A stretch of 64,000 bases of DNA, from NCBI GenBank assembly GCA_949372955.1, contig CASIAX010000010.1, positions 164,194 to 228,193 of the forward strand. The letters are read 5' to 3'. This stretch comes from SGZJ01 sp949372955 (lineage in GTDB: Bacteria; Bacteroidota; Bacteroidia; Flavobacteriales; Flavobacteriaceae). A model generated the notes under the pieces. That model was not told where the DNA came from. It saw only the letters and a list, made by a program, of their open reading frames with translations, and did no database searches. Of this stretch, positions 1 to 9,195 are shown piece after piece. The translations under genes were made by a program, and so were the position numbers. Every line of letters begins with the position of its first letter. Position 1 is the stretch's first letter.

Positions 1-941
1 AAACTAACTCCAAAAATAGTATCTGGTCTTGTAGTAAACACTTCAATTATTTCTTCAAAACCAACTATATTAAAAAAAACTGAACAACCAATAGATTTAC
101 CTATCCAGTTTTTTTGAGTTTCTTTTATTGAAGAACTCCAATCAATCTTATCTAGGTCGTTGAGTAGTCTATCAGCATAACATGAGATCCTCATATTCCA
201 CTGTTTCATTTTTCTTTTTTCAATTGGATAACCACCTCTTTCAGAAACCCCATTAATTATTTCATCATTTGCTAAAACAGTGCCTAATTCACTACACCAA
301 TTAACTTCTGAATCAGCCAAATAAGCAATTCTGTAACATAATAATATTTCTTGTTTTTTTTCTTCTGAAAAACCATTCCAATCACCTGAATTGAAAGATT
401 CAATTTCAGTATCATTACTTGTTTTAATATTACTATTTCCTTTGTTTGAAAAAATTATAATTAATTCCTCAATACTTTTAGCCGCTTGTGCATTAAAATC
501 GTACCAAGAGTCAAATAATTGAATAAAAATCCATTGAGTCCATTTATAATAACTTGGATCACTAGTTCTTAATTCTCTTGACCAATCAAATGAAAATCCT
601 ATTTTGTCCAGTTGTTTTCTGTAGGTATTTATATTATCAAAAGTGGTTGTCTTAGGATGTTGACCAGTTTGAATTGCGTATTGCTCTGCTGGCAAACCAA
701 AGCTATCATAGCCTTGAGGATGTAAAACATTAAAGCCTTTTAGTTTTTTATATCTAGAATAAATATCTGAAGCAATGTAACCAAGTGGATGCCCTACGTG
801 AAGTCCAGCTCCACTTGGGTAAGGAAACATGTCAAGAGCATAGAATTTAGGTTTATCTAAATCAATATTAGATTTATAGGTGTTATTAGTAGACCAATTA
901 GTTTGCCATTTGTTTTCAATTTTTCGAAAATTGTAATTCAT
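1..941 (-). CDS. leuS: Leucyl-tRNA synthetase, 5' part (runs off the window)
   Basis: Attaches leucine to tRNA(Leu) in the cytoplasm. About 313 N-terminal codons are present; the rest lies beyond base 1. The protein starts [13 protein letters not shown], has the class I signature region [17 protein letters not shown] with the HIGH-type motif HVGH at residues 48-51, and near the window edge the editing (CP1) domain sequence [11 protein letters not shown]. The ATG at 939-941 is chosen because it gives the usual LeuRS N-terminus and lies about 26 bases after a TAAATTTG promoter element. It is divergent from ftsX. Identification is secure; only completeness is unknown. Confidence 0.97.
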   Translation of the reverse strand, partial: MNYNFRKIENKWQTNWSTNNTYKSNIDLDKPKFYALDMFPYPSGAGLHVGHPLGYIASDIYSRYKKLKGFNVLHPQGYDSFGLPAEQYAIQTGQHPKTTTFDNINTYRKQLDKIGFSFDWSRELRTSDPSYYKWTQWIFIQLFDSWYDFNAQAAKSIEELIIIFSNKGNSNIKTSNDTEIESFNSGDWNGFSEEKKQEILLCYRIAYLADSEVNWCSELGTVLANDEIINGVSERGGYPIEKRKMKQWNMRISCYADRLLNDLDKIDWSSSIKETQKNWIGKSIGCSVFFNIVGFEEIIEVFTTRPDTIFGVS

Positions 942-966
942 AAATATTGAATAGTAGGTGTGCTAA

Positions 967-974
967 CAAATTTA
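967..974 (-). promoter_or_regulatory. Probable leuS promoter (-7 element)
   Basis: On the minus strand this reads TAAATTTG, an exact match to the Bacteroidota -7 consensus TAnnTTTG, 25 bases upstream of the leuS ATG. I see no clear TTG at the -33 position. Confidence 0.5.
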
Positions 975-1052
975 CATTTTCTTCTTATAATAGAAAATCT
1001 TTTTAGATATAGATTTAGTTCTTTATTTTTACATTAAACTACACTTCAAAAT

Positions 1053-1928
1053 ATGAGTGAGAATAATGACAATTTAAAAAAAAGTAGAATACTTTCTTCT
1101 TACGTCTCTGTAGTTGTGAGTATTTCAATGGTTCTGTTTTTATTTGGCTTATTATGTTTTACTGTAGTAAATATTAAAAACGTTTCTAAGAACTTTAAAG
1201 AATCACTAACAATGTCTATCTATTTAAAAGATAGTGCTAAAGCTGTTGATTTAAATCAAATAAAAAACTCACTAATATCTGCCTCATATGTTAAAGATTT
1301 AAAATATGTTTCAAAAGAAGAAGCTGTATCAATAATGAAAACTGAATTTGGTGAAGATTTTATCAACCAATTAGGCTATAACCCGTTGATTAATTCATTT
1401 GATATTAATCTAATTTCTAAGTATGTTGAAGGAAAAAAAATTGATAGCATATCAAATTTAATTAAAGAGAATAATTTTATTGAAGATATTCAATATGATA
1501 GGGACTTGGTGAGCATGATGAATACAAATTTGAAGAAAATAACATTATGGATATTTCCTGTAACATTAATACTCTTTATTATTTCAGTTATAATTATTAA
1601 TAATTCCATAAAACTAGCTATTTATTCAAACAGGTTTACTATTAAGACAATGCAATTAGTGGGGGCCACAAAAAAATTTATTAGACGTCCATTTATTATT
1701 AAGAATATTTTCTTGGGTCTATGTAGCTCTGCAATAGCATCTACTTTATTATACTCTACAATTTTCTATTTGGATAAAAAAATACCATTTATAGATATGA
1801 TTAATAATATCTATATTATGTACCTGATTTTAATCATAACTTTTTTGGGAGTACTAATAAGCTGGGTAAGTACATATTTTGCAACTCAAAAGCTCCTCAA
1901 TTTAAATACTGAAAAATTATATAACTAA
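1053..1928 (+). CDS. ftsX: Cell division protein FtsX
   Basis: Membrane subunit of the FtsEX complex, which links cytokinesis to activation of peptidoglycan hydrolases. The 291-residue protein has the family layout: a short cytoplasmic N-terminus, one membrane helix (about 18-40), a periplasmic domain (about 45-160) containing ESLTMSIYLKD, and three membrane helices in the C-terminal half with the signature LVGATKKFIRRPF between the first two. FtsE is not adjacent, as is common in Bacteroidota. It is the first gene of a plus-strand run ftsX-DUF3098-uppP-truB with 3-base gaps or overlaps, so co-transcription is likely. Confidence 0.93.
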   Translation: MSENNDNLKKSRILSSYVSVVVSISMVLFLFGLLCFTVVNIKNVSKNFKESLTMSIYLKDSAKAVDLNQIKNSLISASYVKDLKYVSKEEAVSIMKTEFGEDFINQLGYNPLINSFDINLISKYVEGKKIDSISNLIKENNFIEDIQYDRDLVSMMNTNLKKITLWIFPVTLILFIISVIIINNSIKLAIYSNRFTIKTMQLVGATKKFIRRPFIIKNIFLGLCSSAIASTLLYSTIFYLDKKIPFIDMINNIYIMYLILIITFLGVLISWVSTYFATQKLLNLNTEKLYN

Positions 1929-1931
1929 AAC

Positions 1932-2186
1932 ATGGGAGAAAAAAAAAGAAAAGAAAAAGGTAACAACACTTTTATTTTCAATAAAAGGAATTATAAAATA
2001 ATGATATCAGGGTTAGTTATTATTGCGTTTGGATTTATTCTAATGTCAGGTGGGGGGAGCGAAGATCCTAACATATTTAGTTCAGATATATATAATTTCA
2101 GAAGAATAAGACTCGCTCCAGCTCTAATACTACTTGGGTTTGGTGTACAGGTTTATGCAATTTTAAGTAACAAACAAGAAAAGTAA
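1932..2186 (+). CDS. DUF3098 family small membrane protein
   Basis: An 84-residue protein with a lysine-rich N-terminus and two predicted membrane helices (about 25-42 and 60-78) separated by a loop with GGGSEDPNIFSSDIYNFRRI. It matches my memory of the DUF3098 family, found in Bacteroidota between ftsX and uppP, exactly its position here. The function is unknown; the neighbourhood suggests an envelope or division role. Its stop overlaps the uppP start by one base, so the genes are probably translationally coupled. Confidence 0.8.
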   Translation: MGEKKRKEKGNNTFIFNKRNYKIMISGLVIIAFGFILMSGGGSEDPNIFSSDIYNFRRIRLAPALILLGFGVQVYAILSNKQEK

Positions 2187-2977
2187 TGGATGAGGTTGAT
2201 GCAGTAGTTTTAGGGATTATACAGGGCTTAACAGAGTTTCTTCCTGTGTCCTCCAGTGGTCATATAGAAATAGGGAAGTATGTTTTAGGTAGTAATTTAA
2301 TTCCATCTGAAAACTTACTCTTTACAATTGTAGTTCACTTTGCAACAGCTCTAAGCACTATAGTTGTTTTTAAAAAAGATATATACGAATTATTGACAAG
2401 AGCAATTGCTCCGTCTATCAACAAAGAAAATAAATTTATTTTAAATATTCTCATTTCAATGGTTCCTGCAGTAATTGTTGGTTTATTCTTTGAAAAAGAA
2501 TTAGAAATGCTATTTAATGGTAATATTCTTTTAGTGGGATCAATGCTTATTATAACTGGAATACTACTATTAACAACGGTAAATGCAAAAGAAAATAATA
2601 AAGAAATTAGTTATCTAAACTCTTTAGTAATCGGAGTTTCTCAAGCTTTTGCAATGATACCAGGTATTTCAAGGTCTGGCGCAACAATATCTACATCATT
2701 AATTTTAGGAGTAAACAAAACAGATGCTGCAAAGTTTTCTTTTTTAATGGTCATCCCTTTAATTATCGGTAAGATATTTAAAGATTTTTTAAGTGATTCA
2801 ATCTCTTATAGTAATATTGATTTAAATATATTTATTATAGGGTTTTTAAGCTCCTTTATCACTGGAATTTTAGCATGTAAATGGATGTTAAAATTGGTGA
2901 AAGGGAATAAACTAAACTATTTTGCATATTACTGTTTTATCGTAGGAACTATAGCCATAATAACCGATCTAAATTGA
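2186..2977 (+). CDS. uppP: Undecaprenyl-diphosphatase UppP (BacA family)
   Basis: Integral membrane phosphatase that recycles undecaprenyl pyrophosphate, the lipid carrier for peptidoglycan and surface polysaccharide; gives bacitracin tolerance. The 263-residue protein carries both family motifs: QGLTEFLPVSSSGH near the N-terminus (glutamate and Ser/His-rich segment) and PGISRSGATIS at about residue 158. Six to eight hydrophobic segments cover the remainder. It sits between the DUF3098 gene (1-base overlap) and truB (4-base overlap). Confidence 0.96.
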   Translation: MDEVDAVVLGIIQGLTEFLPVSSSGHIEIGKYVLGSNLIPSENLLFTIVVHFATALSTIVVFKKDIYELLTRAIAPSINKENKFILNILISMVPAVIVGLFFEKELEMLFNGNILLVGSMLIITGILLLTTVNAKENNKEISYLNSLVIGVSQAFAMIPGISRSGATISTSLILGVNKTDAAKFSFLMVIPLIIGKIFKDFLSDSISYSNIDLNIFIIGFLSSFITGILACKWMLKLVKGNKLNYFAYYCFIVGTIAIITDLN

Positions 2978-3663
2978 CAACAAAAGAAGATTATCTCTCT
3001 GGAAAATTACTATTAATTGATAAACCGTTAAATTGGACTTCATTCCAAGTTGTAAATAAAATTAGATGGTTAATTAGAAATAAGTTTTCTCTAAAAAAAA
3101 TAAAAGTAGGTCATGCGGGTACTTTAGACCCATTAGCTACTGGTTTATTAATAATTTGTACTGGGAAAATGACAAAAGAAATTTCTAAATTCCAAGTTCA
3201 AACTAAGAAATATACTGGAACTTTTCTTTTAGGAACTACTACCCCATCTTATGACCTTGAAACAAAGCCAAACAAAACATTCCCTATAGATCATGTAACT
3301 GAAGATTTAATTAATAAAAGTGTCCAAAAATTTATTGGTAAAATAAAACAAAAGCCACCAATTTTTTCTGCTATCAAAAAAAATGGAAAAAGGCTCTATC
3401 AATCAGCTAGATGCGGTGAGGATGTCATAATTGATGATCGAGAAATTGAAATATTTAGTTTTAATATTTTGAAAATTGATATCCCAAACATAGATTTTGA
3501 AGTCGAATGCAGTAAGGGAACTTATATAAGATCTTTAGCAAATGATTTTGGTAAAGAGTTAAGTTCTGGAGCTACATTGACTAAGCTAAAAAGAACTAAA
3601 ATTGGAGAATACTCCATTGATAAATCCATTTCAGTTGATAAATTTATAAATAGTTTAAATTAA
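2974..3663 (+). CDS. truB: tRNA pseudouridine(55) synthase TruB
   Basis: Converts U55 of the tRNA T-loop to pseudouridine. The 229-residue protein has the conserved GHAGTLDPLATGLL motif with catalytic aspartate at about residue 52, the N-terminal LLLIDKPLNWTSF segment, and the C-terminal CSKGTYIRSLANDFG segment. The predicted start is a TTG at 2974 that overlaps the uppP stop; no nearby ATG would retain the N-terminal segment. It lacks a C-terminal PUA extension. Its stop overlaps the stop of the convergent PPK2 gene, and I see no terminator between them. Confidence 0.95.
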   Translation: MTTKEDYLSGKLLLIDKPLNWTSFQVVNKIRWLIRNKFSLKKIKVGHAGTLDPLATGLLIICTGKMTKEISKFQVQTKKYTGTFLLGTTTPSYDLETKPNKTFPIDHVTEDLINKSVQKFIGKIKQKPPIFSAIKKNGKRLYQSARCGEDVIIDDREIEIFSFNILKIDIPNIDFEVECSKGTYIRSLANDFGKELSSGATLTKLKRTKIGEYSIDKSISVDKFINSLN

Positions 3664-4463
3664 AAAATAACTTCCTCAGATTCTAGATCTATGCTTTTCT
3701 TATAAGGAATTTTCTCTAGAAGGGTATTTATCGCTTCAGTTCGAGCATTTGTTTTTCTGTTCGCTTTTATAATATTCCATGGAGAGTTCATTGTATTTGT
3801 CTTGAGGAACATTTGGTCTTTATAATAAGTGTATTTATTCCATAATTCCTGAGCTTTACTATCTACACTACTATATTTCCATTTTTTTAAAGAGCTATTT
3901 TTAATATCTTTAAACCTCTTCAATTGTTCTTCTTTGGAAATAGAAAAATAAAACTTGATCAAGTAGGTATTTGAATCAGTTATCATTTTTTCGAAATTAT
4001 TAACTTGATCCATAAAAGATAAATATTCAGCTTCGCTACAAAAACCATTAACAGGTTCTACAACTGCCCTATTATACCAACTTCTATCAAAAAAAACAAT
4101 ATTTCCTTTACTAGGGAAGTGATTCACATAACGTTGAAAATACCAACGGCTTCTTTCATTTTCTGTTGGCTTTGGCAATGCTACCACTTTGATTTTTCTT
4201 GGGTTAAGATGTTCAATAGTTCTTCTTATTGCACCACCTTTACCAGCAGAATCTCTGCCTTCAAAAATCACAATTACTTTTTTATCATTATTTGAAACCC
4301 ATTTCTGTAATTTAATTAGCTCTATCTGTAATTTTTTTAAATTAAATTCATATTTGACATACCTCAGTGTTTTTGAAATTGTAGTATTCGGCTCGGTCAA
4401 AAGGTGCACTAACGCCTTTTTAGTACTTAATAATTTTAAATCTTTTATAGAATACTTAGTCAT
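3660..4463 (-). CDS. ppk2: Polyphosphate kinase 2 family protein (copy A)
   Basis: PPK2 enzymes move phosphate between inorganic polyphosphate and nucleotides. This 267-residue single-domain protein shows the Walker A segment EGRDSAGKGGA at about 68-78, the Walker B region FFDRSWYNRAVVEPVNGF, and the lid-type region with KKWKYSSVDSKAQELWNKY, all typical. The length fits single-domain PPK2. It directly abuts the upstream paralogue, and the two share all motifs but differ widely elsewhere, so they look like an old tandem duplication rather than a recent copy. Nucleotide preference (GDP/ADP synthesis or AMP phosphorylation) cannot be read from the sequence alone. Confidence 0.92.
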   Translation of the reverse strand: MTKYSIKDLKLLSTKKALVHLLTEPNTTISKTLRYVKYEFNLKKLQIELIKLQKWVSNNDKKVIVIFEGRDSAGKGGAIRRTIEHLNPRKIKVVALPKPTENERSRWYFQRYVNHFPSKGNIVFFDRSWYNRAVVEPVNGFCSEAEYLSFMDQVNNFEKMITDSNTYLIKFYFSISKEEQLKRFKDIKNSSLKKWKYSSVDSKAQELWNKYTYYKDQMFLKTNTMNSPWNIIKANRKTNARTEAINTLLEKIPYKKSIDLESEEVIF

Positions 4464-5264
4464 TTATAAATTCTTAACTGGTTTAGTGATTTTATCTCTA
4501 GTATCATCGAAAATTGATAATACATGTCTAATTGACTCTAACCTTGAGCTTTGCTTATTGTCACTTTTTATAATAGTCCAGGGGTTTATTGAACCGTTAG
4601 TCTTAGTCAGCATTTTTTTCTTATATGTAGTGTAAATCTCCCATTTTTTTTGACCTTCTTTATCTACAATACTAAACTTCCAACGTTTAAGTGGGTTTGA
4701 TAGTCTGACGTTAAACCTTTGCTTTTGGGTTTGCTTTGTTATTGAAAACCAAAATTTAATTAATATTATATTTTCTTCTGTGATCATTTTTTCAAAATCG
4801 TTCACTTGATTCATAAAAATATTATACTCATCATCATTGCAAAAACCCATAACTGGCTCTACTATAGCACGATTATACCAACTTCTATCAAAAAATACTA
4901 TCTCTCCATTATTTGGTAGTTCTTTTATGTACCTCTGAAAATACCATTGACCCTTTTCTTTATCCGTAGGTTTGGGCAATGCAACCACTCTTGTAATTCT
5001 GGGATTTAAATGCTCAGTAAATCTCTTGATCGCACCTCCTTTGCCAGCTGCATCTCTACCTTCAAAGATGATACATACTTTTTTATTATTCTTATAAATC
5101 CAATTTTGGAGATCAACTAAAGAAGACTGTAATTCAAGAAGTTGATTGTTGTAATTAATGGTTTTTGCAATCGAACTATACTTGTCTTTTGACAATCTTT
5201 TTTTTAATATTTTTAAAAAATTAGATTTATCTAAAAAATTTAATAAGTCATCAGAACTTAGCAT
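4464..5264 (-). CDS. ppk2: Polyphosphate kinase 2 family protein (copy B)
   Basis: The upstream member of the tandem pair, 266 residues. It has the Walker A segment EGRDAAGKGGA at the same residue positions (about 68-78), Walker B FFDRSWYNRAIVEPVMGF and the C-terminal RWKFSIVDKEGQKKW segment. It ends one base before copy A begins and starts 3 bases after the AtoE-type transporter gene ends, so all three are probably one transcript. The two copies may form a hetero-oligomer or have different nucleotide specificity; that is inference. Confidence 0.92.
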   Translation of the reverse strand: MLSSDDLLNFLDKSNFLKILKKRLSKDKYSSIAKTINYNNQLLELQSSLVDLQNWIYKNNKKVCIIFEGRDAAGKGGAIKRFTEHLNPRITRVVALPKPTDKEKGQWYFQRYIKELPNNGEIVFFDRSWYNRAIVEPVMGFCNDDEYNIFMNQVNDFEKMITEENIILIKFWFSITKQTQKQRFNVRLSNPLKRWKFSIVDKEGQKKWEIYTTYKKKMLTKTNGSINPWTIIKSDNKQSSRLESIRHVLSIFDDTRDKITKPVKNL

Positions 5265-5267
5265 GAA

Positions 5268-6653
5268 TTAAAATTTAAATACAATTAAACTTGAAATAAA
5301 AACTACTAATCCAACTAGCATAATAATTAGTGTATATGGTAAAATTTCCTTGGCCTTTAATTTCGTTATAGCTAGTAATGGTAAAGCCCAAAATGGTTGA
5401 AGCATATTAGTAAGTTGATCTCCATAAGCTAACGCCATTACAACTTTTTGTATAGGTACATTTAACTCCGTGGCAGCTGCAATAACCACAGGTCCCTGAA
5501 TAACCCATTGACCACCCCCACTAGGAACAAATACATTTATTATCGCTGCACTAAAAAAAGTAAATATAGGTAGGGTAAATTCATTAGAAATAGATATAAA
5601 AAAGTCTGAAATAAATATTATCAATCCTGATTCTTTCATAATACCCATAATTCCAAAATATAAAGGAAATTGTATTAAAATACCTGAAGCTCCATTTATG
5701 GACAATTTTAATGCATTTAAAAAAGATTTAAAATTTGAATGTAATAGAACAGAAAGACCAAGCATAAAAAAGTTAAGACTGTTAGGCGTTACCTTAAACA
5801 TAATTAACTGATCTGAGTATTGATAAAAAAAAGCTATCAATAAAACTATAGCAAAAATGAAAGAAAATAATCTTGAGTTTTCTAAACCACTTAACTTAAC
5901 TGAAGGCAAAGGTTTGCTATTGAGTTCAAGGGTTTTTAAAGTAGCATTATCAGTAGATGTGTTTTTAGATAAAAAATAAAAAGCAAGTGGCACTAAAACT
6001 AATAATAGCGAAAATGTTATTAGATTAGCATAACTTAAAACAGTTAAATCAAAATTTAAACTTGTTGGAAGATTTTCATATAAATATGAGTCTTCCCTAG
6101 AAGACATTAAACTAAACAAGTGGTTGTCCTCAGCAACTTTAATAGGAGCTGAACCACTTATCCCAGAATGCCAAACCATCAACCCAACATATCCAGCTGC
6201 CCCAACTAAAGGGTAATTTAGCTCTATGTTGTTTTCAACAGAGTAATCTCCAATTTTTCTAGCTAAAATAGCTCCAAAAATAAGGCCTAACCCCCAATTA
6301 AAAAAAGCAACTAGCATTACAGAAAAGCTCACAATAACAACAGCTTTTTCGGTACTAGTTGCTTTTTTTGCAATTAATAATATTACTTTATTTACAGGTG
6401 CACTTAACACTAAAATATTACCCAATACCAATATTAATATCATTTGATAGGCGAATACCAACAAGTCATTATTCCATATGCCTCTTTCCCAGGAGGATAA
6501 AATTTCTAAAAATGAAAGAGAAGAATCGGAATCGTTAAAACTAGAGAAAATGACAGCTAGAATAATTGTAGTAAAAGTTAATAATACAGCAATTATAAAA
6601 GGGGAAGGTAAAAACCTTTTAAAAAAATTTTCTATAAGTTTTGTTATATGCAT
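5268..6653 (-). CDS. Short-chain fatty acid transporter family protein (AtoE-like)
   Basis: A 461-residue integral membrane protein with at least ten hydrophobic segments. It matches the AtoE/short-chain fatty acid transporter family: N-terminal FFKRFLPSPFIIAVLLTF, GLIFGAILARKIG, the hallmark NVFVPSGGGQWVIQGP, and ALPLLAITKLKAKEI near the C-terminus. Members are thought to import short-chain fatty acids such as acetoacetate or butyrate, but the substrate here is unproven. It lies between the DUF3127 gene (2-base gap) and the PPK2 pair. Confidence 0.88.
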   Translation of the reverse strand: MHITKLIENFFKRFLPSPFIIAVLLTFTTIILAVIFSSFNDSDSSLSFLEILSSWERGIWNNDLLVFAYQMILILVLGNILVLSAPVNKVILLIAKKATSTEKAVVIVSFSVMLVAFFNWGLGLIFGAILARKIGDYSVENNIELNYPLVGAAGYVGLMVWHSGISGSAPIKVAEDNHLFSLMSSREDSYLYENLPTSLNFDLTVLSYANLITFSLLLVLVPLAFYFLSKNTSTDNATLKTLELNSKPLPSVKLSGLENSRLFSFIFAIVLLIAFFYQYSDQLIMFKVTPNSLNFFMLGLSVLLHSNFKSFLNALKLSINGASGILIQFPLYFGIMGIMKESGLIIFISDFFISISNEFTLPIFTFFSAAIINVFVPSGGGQWVIQGPVVIAAATELNVPIQKVVMALAYGDQLTNMLQPFWALPLLAITKLKAKEILPYTLIIMLVGLVVFISSLIVFKF

Positions 6654-6655
6654 AT

Positions 6656-7030
6656 TTAAAATGGTAAGTCATCATGCTCTTCATTGTTAACATCAGTTGT
6701 TGTTTCAAATGAATTTAATGGAGCTGCTGGTGGCAATTGACTAGATTCCACTTCTTCACTTAATTTTTCAATACGCCAACCTTGAATAGAATTAAAGTAT
6801 TTAATCTCGCCCTTTGGATTTTTCCACTCTCTTCCTCTTATATTAATACTAATCTTAACATCTTGTCCAATAGTATAATTGTTCAAAAGATCTACTTTGT
6901 CCTGAACAAACTCTGTCATGATAGTCTGAGGGTATTGTTCATTTGTTGTTATTACTATTTCTCTTTTTTTGAAACTGTCTGTAATAGCTTGTGTATTACC
7001 AATCATTTTAATTTTTCCTTCTAATTCCAT
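6656..7030 (-). CDS. DUF3127 family OB-fold-like protein with an SSB-type acidic tail
   Basis: A 124-residue soluble protein. Residues 1-90 match my memory of DUF3127 (MELEGKIKMIGNTQAITDSF, REIVITTNEQYPQTI, SINIRGREWKNPKGEI), a Bacteroidota family with an OB-like fold. The C-terminus is a disordered acidic stretch ending DDLPF, the same five residues that end the genuine SSB encoded at 21307-21738. In SSB this tip recruits repair and replication proteins, so a single-stranded DNA role is a reasonable inference, not a proven one. It is the first gene of the operon that continues into the AtoE-like and PPK2 genes. Confidence 0.85.
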   Translation of the reverse strand: MELEGKIKMIGNTQAITDSFKKREIVITTNEQYPQTIMTEFVQDKVDLLNNYTIGQDVKISINIRGREWKNPKGEIKYFNSIQGWRIEKLSEEVESSQLPPAAPLNSFETTTDVNNEEHDDLPF

Positions 7031-7155
7031 TTCGATTATTGATTAATTATTTATTTATTTGATTGACTAAAATAAAGATTTCTTATCATTTATATGTCAT
7101 TATAGTTTGATATAATTAGATTATATTTATTTATAAATATTTTACAAATTTAGTT

Positions 7156-8298
7156 TTGAATAAAAAAAACAATATATCTAATTGGGTTTTAGTTTCCTTA
7201 TCTCTGATAATAATTACTATAATTTTATGGAACACTTTTTTGTTTTTTCAAAAATTCAAAACTGAAGAAAGAGCAAAAATGGAAATTTGGTCATTAGCTC
7301 AAATAGAACTAACTAAATCCTTTGAAGACGATAATATTTCTAATCTTACCTTAGAAGTTTTGAGAAACAACTCGACGACTCCTATGATAAAAGTGAATAA
7401 AAATGGAGAAATAGAATTTAATAATATAAATAATTTAAATTCCAAAGATTCAATTAAAATTAGTAAGCTAATAAGAAAGTTTAAAAGTGAAAACAAACCA
7501 ATTAAAATTTCTTATAATAATGAAGTTATAGAAACTCTTTACTACGGAAATTCTGATGTAATAAATAAATTAAAATATTATCCTTTAGCACTAATCCTAA
7601 TAATTTTATTATTTATATCATTAATTTACTTTTACTATAAAAGCTCTAAGAGCGCTAGCCTTAATATGCTATGGACAGGGATGGCAAAAGAAACTGCTCA
7701 CCAAATTGGAACTCCTTTGACATCTCTAATGGGGTGGGTTGAGATTTTAAAAAATAAAAATATAGACCCAAACTATATCACAGAAATTAATAAAGATATT
7801 GATCGATTAAATATTATAAGTGAACGGTTTAATAAAATTGGTTCAAAACCAGTTTTAAAAAAATATAACTTATCTAGTTTAACAAAAGAGTCCTTAGATT
7901 ATTTACAAACAAGACTCTCCAATAAAGTAAAAATTGAGTTCAAATCTAAAGACACAAACTTAGACTGTCTAATTAACGAACAGCTTTATAGCTGGACAAT
8001 TGAAAATATTATAAAAAATAGTGTAGATGCAATCAAGGGAGATGGCAATATTATTGTTAGTATTGTTGAGCAAAAAACAACCTTAGAGGTCTCAATAACT
8101 GATAATGGAAGTGGGATAAACAAAAACGAATTTAAAAAAATATTTAATCCTGGTTATACTAGTAAAAAACGAGGTTGGGGTCTTGGATTATCTTTATCAA
8201 AAAGGATTATCGAAGATTATCACAATGGTAAAATATTTGTAAAATACTCAGAAAAAAATGTGAAGACTATAATTCAAATTGAATTAAACAAAGTATAG
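7156..8298 (+). CDS. Orphan sensor histidine kinase
   Basis: A 380-residue membrane histidine kinase. It has one membrane helix at about 10-31, an extracytoplasmic domain of roughly 110 residues, a second helix at about 142-162, then the H-box AKETAHQIGTPLTSLMGW with phospho-accepting His at about 182, the N-box NIIKNSVDAI, and ATP-lid boxes DNGSGI and GWGLGLSLSKRI. The HQIGTPLTS form of the H-box is typical of a Bacteroidota subgroup. No response regulator is nearby, so its partner is encoded elsewhere. The start is a TTG at 7156; no upstream ATG was seen in frame. The last 25 bases overlap the 3' end of the convergent HIT gene. Confidence 0.9.
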   Translation: MNKKNNISNWVLVSLSLIIITIILWNTFLFFQKFKTEERAKMEIWSLAQIELTKSFEDDNISNLTLEVLRNNSTTPMIKVNKNGEIEFNNINNLNSKDSIKISKLIRKFKSENKPIKISYNNEVIETLYYGNSDVINKLKYYPLALILIILLFISLIYFYYKSSKSASLNMLWTGMAKETAHQIGTPLTSLMGWVEILKNKNIDPNYITEINKDIDRLNIISERFNKIGSKPVLKKYNLSSLTKESLDYLQTRLSNKVKIEFKSKDTNLDCLINEQLYSWTIENIIKNSVDAIKGDGNIIVSIVEQKTTLEVSITDNGSGINKNEFKKIFNPGYTSKKRGWGLGLSLSKRIIEDYHNGKIFVKYSEKNVKTIIQIELNKV

Positions 8299-8681
8299 GT
8301 AGTGCTTATTTTTTTTGCTAACGATTCAAATTCTTCATGACTTAATTTAACTTTCTTAATAAACTGCATATCTTCCATATTTGAAATAGGTATCAAATGT
8401 ACATGAACATGAGGAACCTCTAGTCCAATTATGGACATACCAATTTTTTTGCATTCAACAACTTCTTTAATAGCTAAAGCTACATTTCTTGAAAAGGACA
8501 TTAATTTAGTATAAATATTTTTATCAAGATCTAAGAAGTGATCTGTCTCAATTTTAGGGACACACAGCGTATGACCAATAGAATTTGGATTGATATCTAA
8601 AAAAGCAATAAAGTCCTTGTCTTCTGCTATTTGATAGCAAGAAATTTCTTTAGAAATTATTTTAGAAAAAATAGATGCCAC
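8274..8681 (-). CDS. HIT family hydrolase
   Basis: A 135-residue histidine-triad protein. It begins SIFSKIISKEISCYQIAED, has the FLDINPNSIGHTLCVPK segment and the triad VPHVHVHLIPI near residue 95. HIT proteins hydrolyse or transfer nucleotidyl groups (for example from dinucleotides or nucleoside phosphoramidates); the physiological substrate is not evident. It shares one base with the greA stop and is surely co-transcribed with it. Its 3' end overlaps the histidine-kinase gene on the opposite strand. Confidence 0.93.
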   Translation of the reverse strand: MASIFSKIISKEISCYQIAEDKDFIAFLDINPNSIGHTLCVPKIETDHFLDLDKNIYTKLMSFSRNVALAIKEVVECKKIGMSIIGLEVPHVHVHLIPISNMEDMQFIKKVKLSHEEFESLAKKISTTYTLFNSI

Positions 8682-9154
8682 TATCTTGATATTTCAGTTA
8701 TAACAAATTGAATAGTTCCATTAGGAACTTTAATTTCAGCTTCATCGCCCAAAGACTTACCTAATAGCCCCTTGCCTATTGGTGAATTGATTGATAACTT
8801 GCCCGATGATAAATCAGCTTCTCCATCTGCAACCAATGTATATGCCATTTCCATACCATTTGCTTTATTTTTAATTTTAATCTTAGATAAAACTAAAACT
8901 TTAGAGTTATCTAATTGAGATTCATCAATTACTCTAGCTCCAGACAATGTTTCTTCTAGCTTTGATATTTTCATTTCTAACATTCCTTGAGCTTCTTTTG
9001 CAGCATCATATTCTGCATTTTCACTCAAATCACCTTTATCTCTTGCTTCGCCTATGGCATTAGAAGCTCTTGGTCTTTCAATATCTTTTAAATGACTTAA
9101 TTCATTTCTTAATTTCTTTAACCCTTCTTCGGTATAATATGATATATTACTCAT
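8681..9154 (-). CDS. greA: Transcription elongation factor GreA
   Basis: Rescues backtracked RNA polymerase by stimulating cleavage of the nascent RNA 3' end. The 157-residue protein has the N-terminal coiled coil with the acidic tip GDLSENAEYDAAKEAQ and the C-terminal FKBP-like domain containing SINSPIGKGLLGKSLGDEA. Length is normal. The mRNA leader is unusual: a predicted promoter element is followed within a few bases by an 18-base hairpin and a run of U (separate entry). HIT follows it in the same transcript. Confidence 0.97.
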   Translation of the reverse strand: MSNISYYTEEGLKKLRNELSHLKDIERPRASNAIGEARDKGDLSENAEYDAAKEAQGMLEMKISKLEETLSGARVIDESQLDNSKVLVLSKIKIKNKANGMEMAYTLVADGEADLSSGKLSINSPIGKGLLGKSLGDEAEIKVPNGTIQFVITEISR

Positions 9155-9195
9155 TACATTATAATTAATTAAACCTTCTTATATAAACACAAAAA

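Noticed and set aside
4189..4635. Open frame on the plus strand opposite the PPK2 genes
   Set aside because: It lies entirely within two well-supported genes on the other strand, has no family-like sequence and no promoter.
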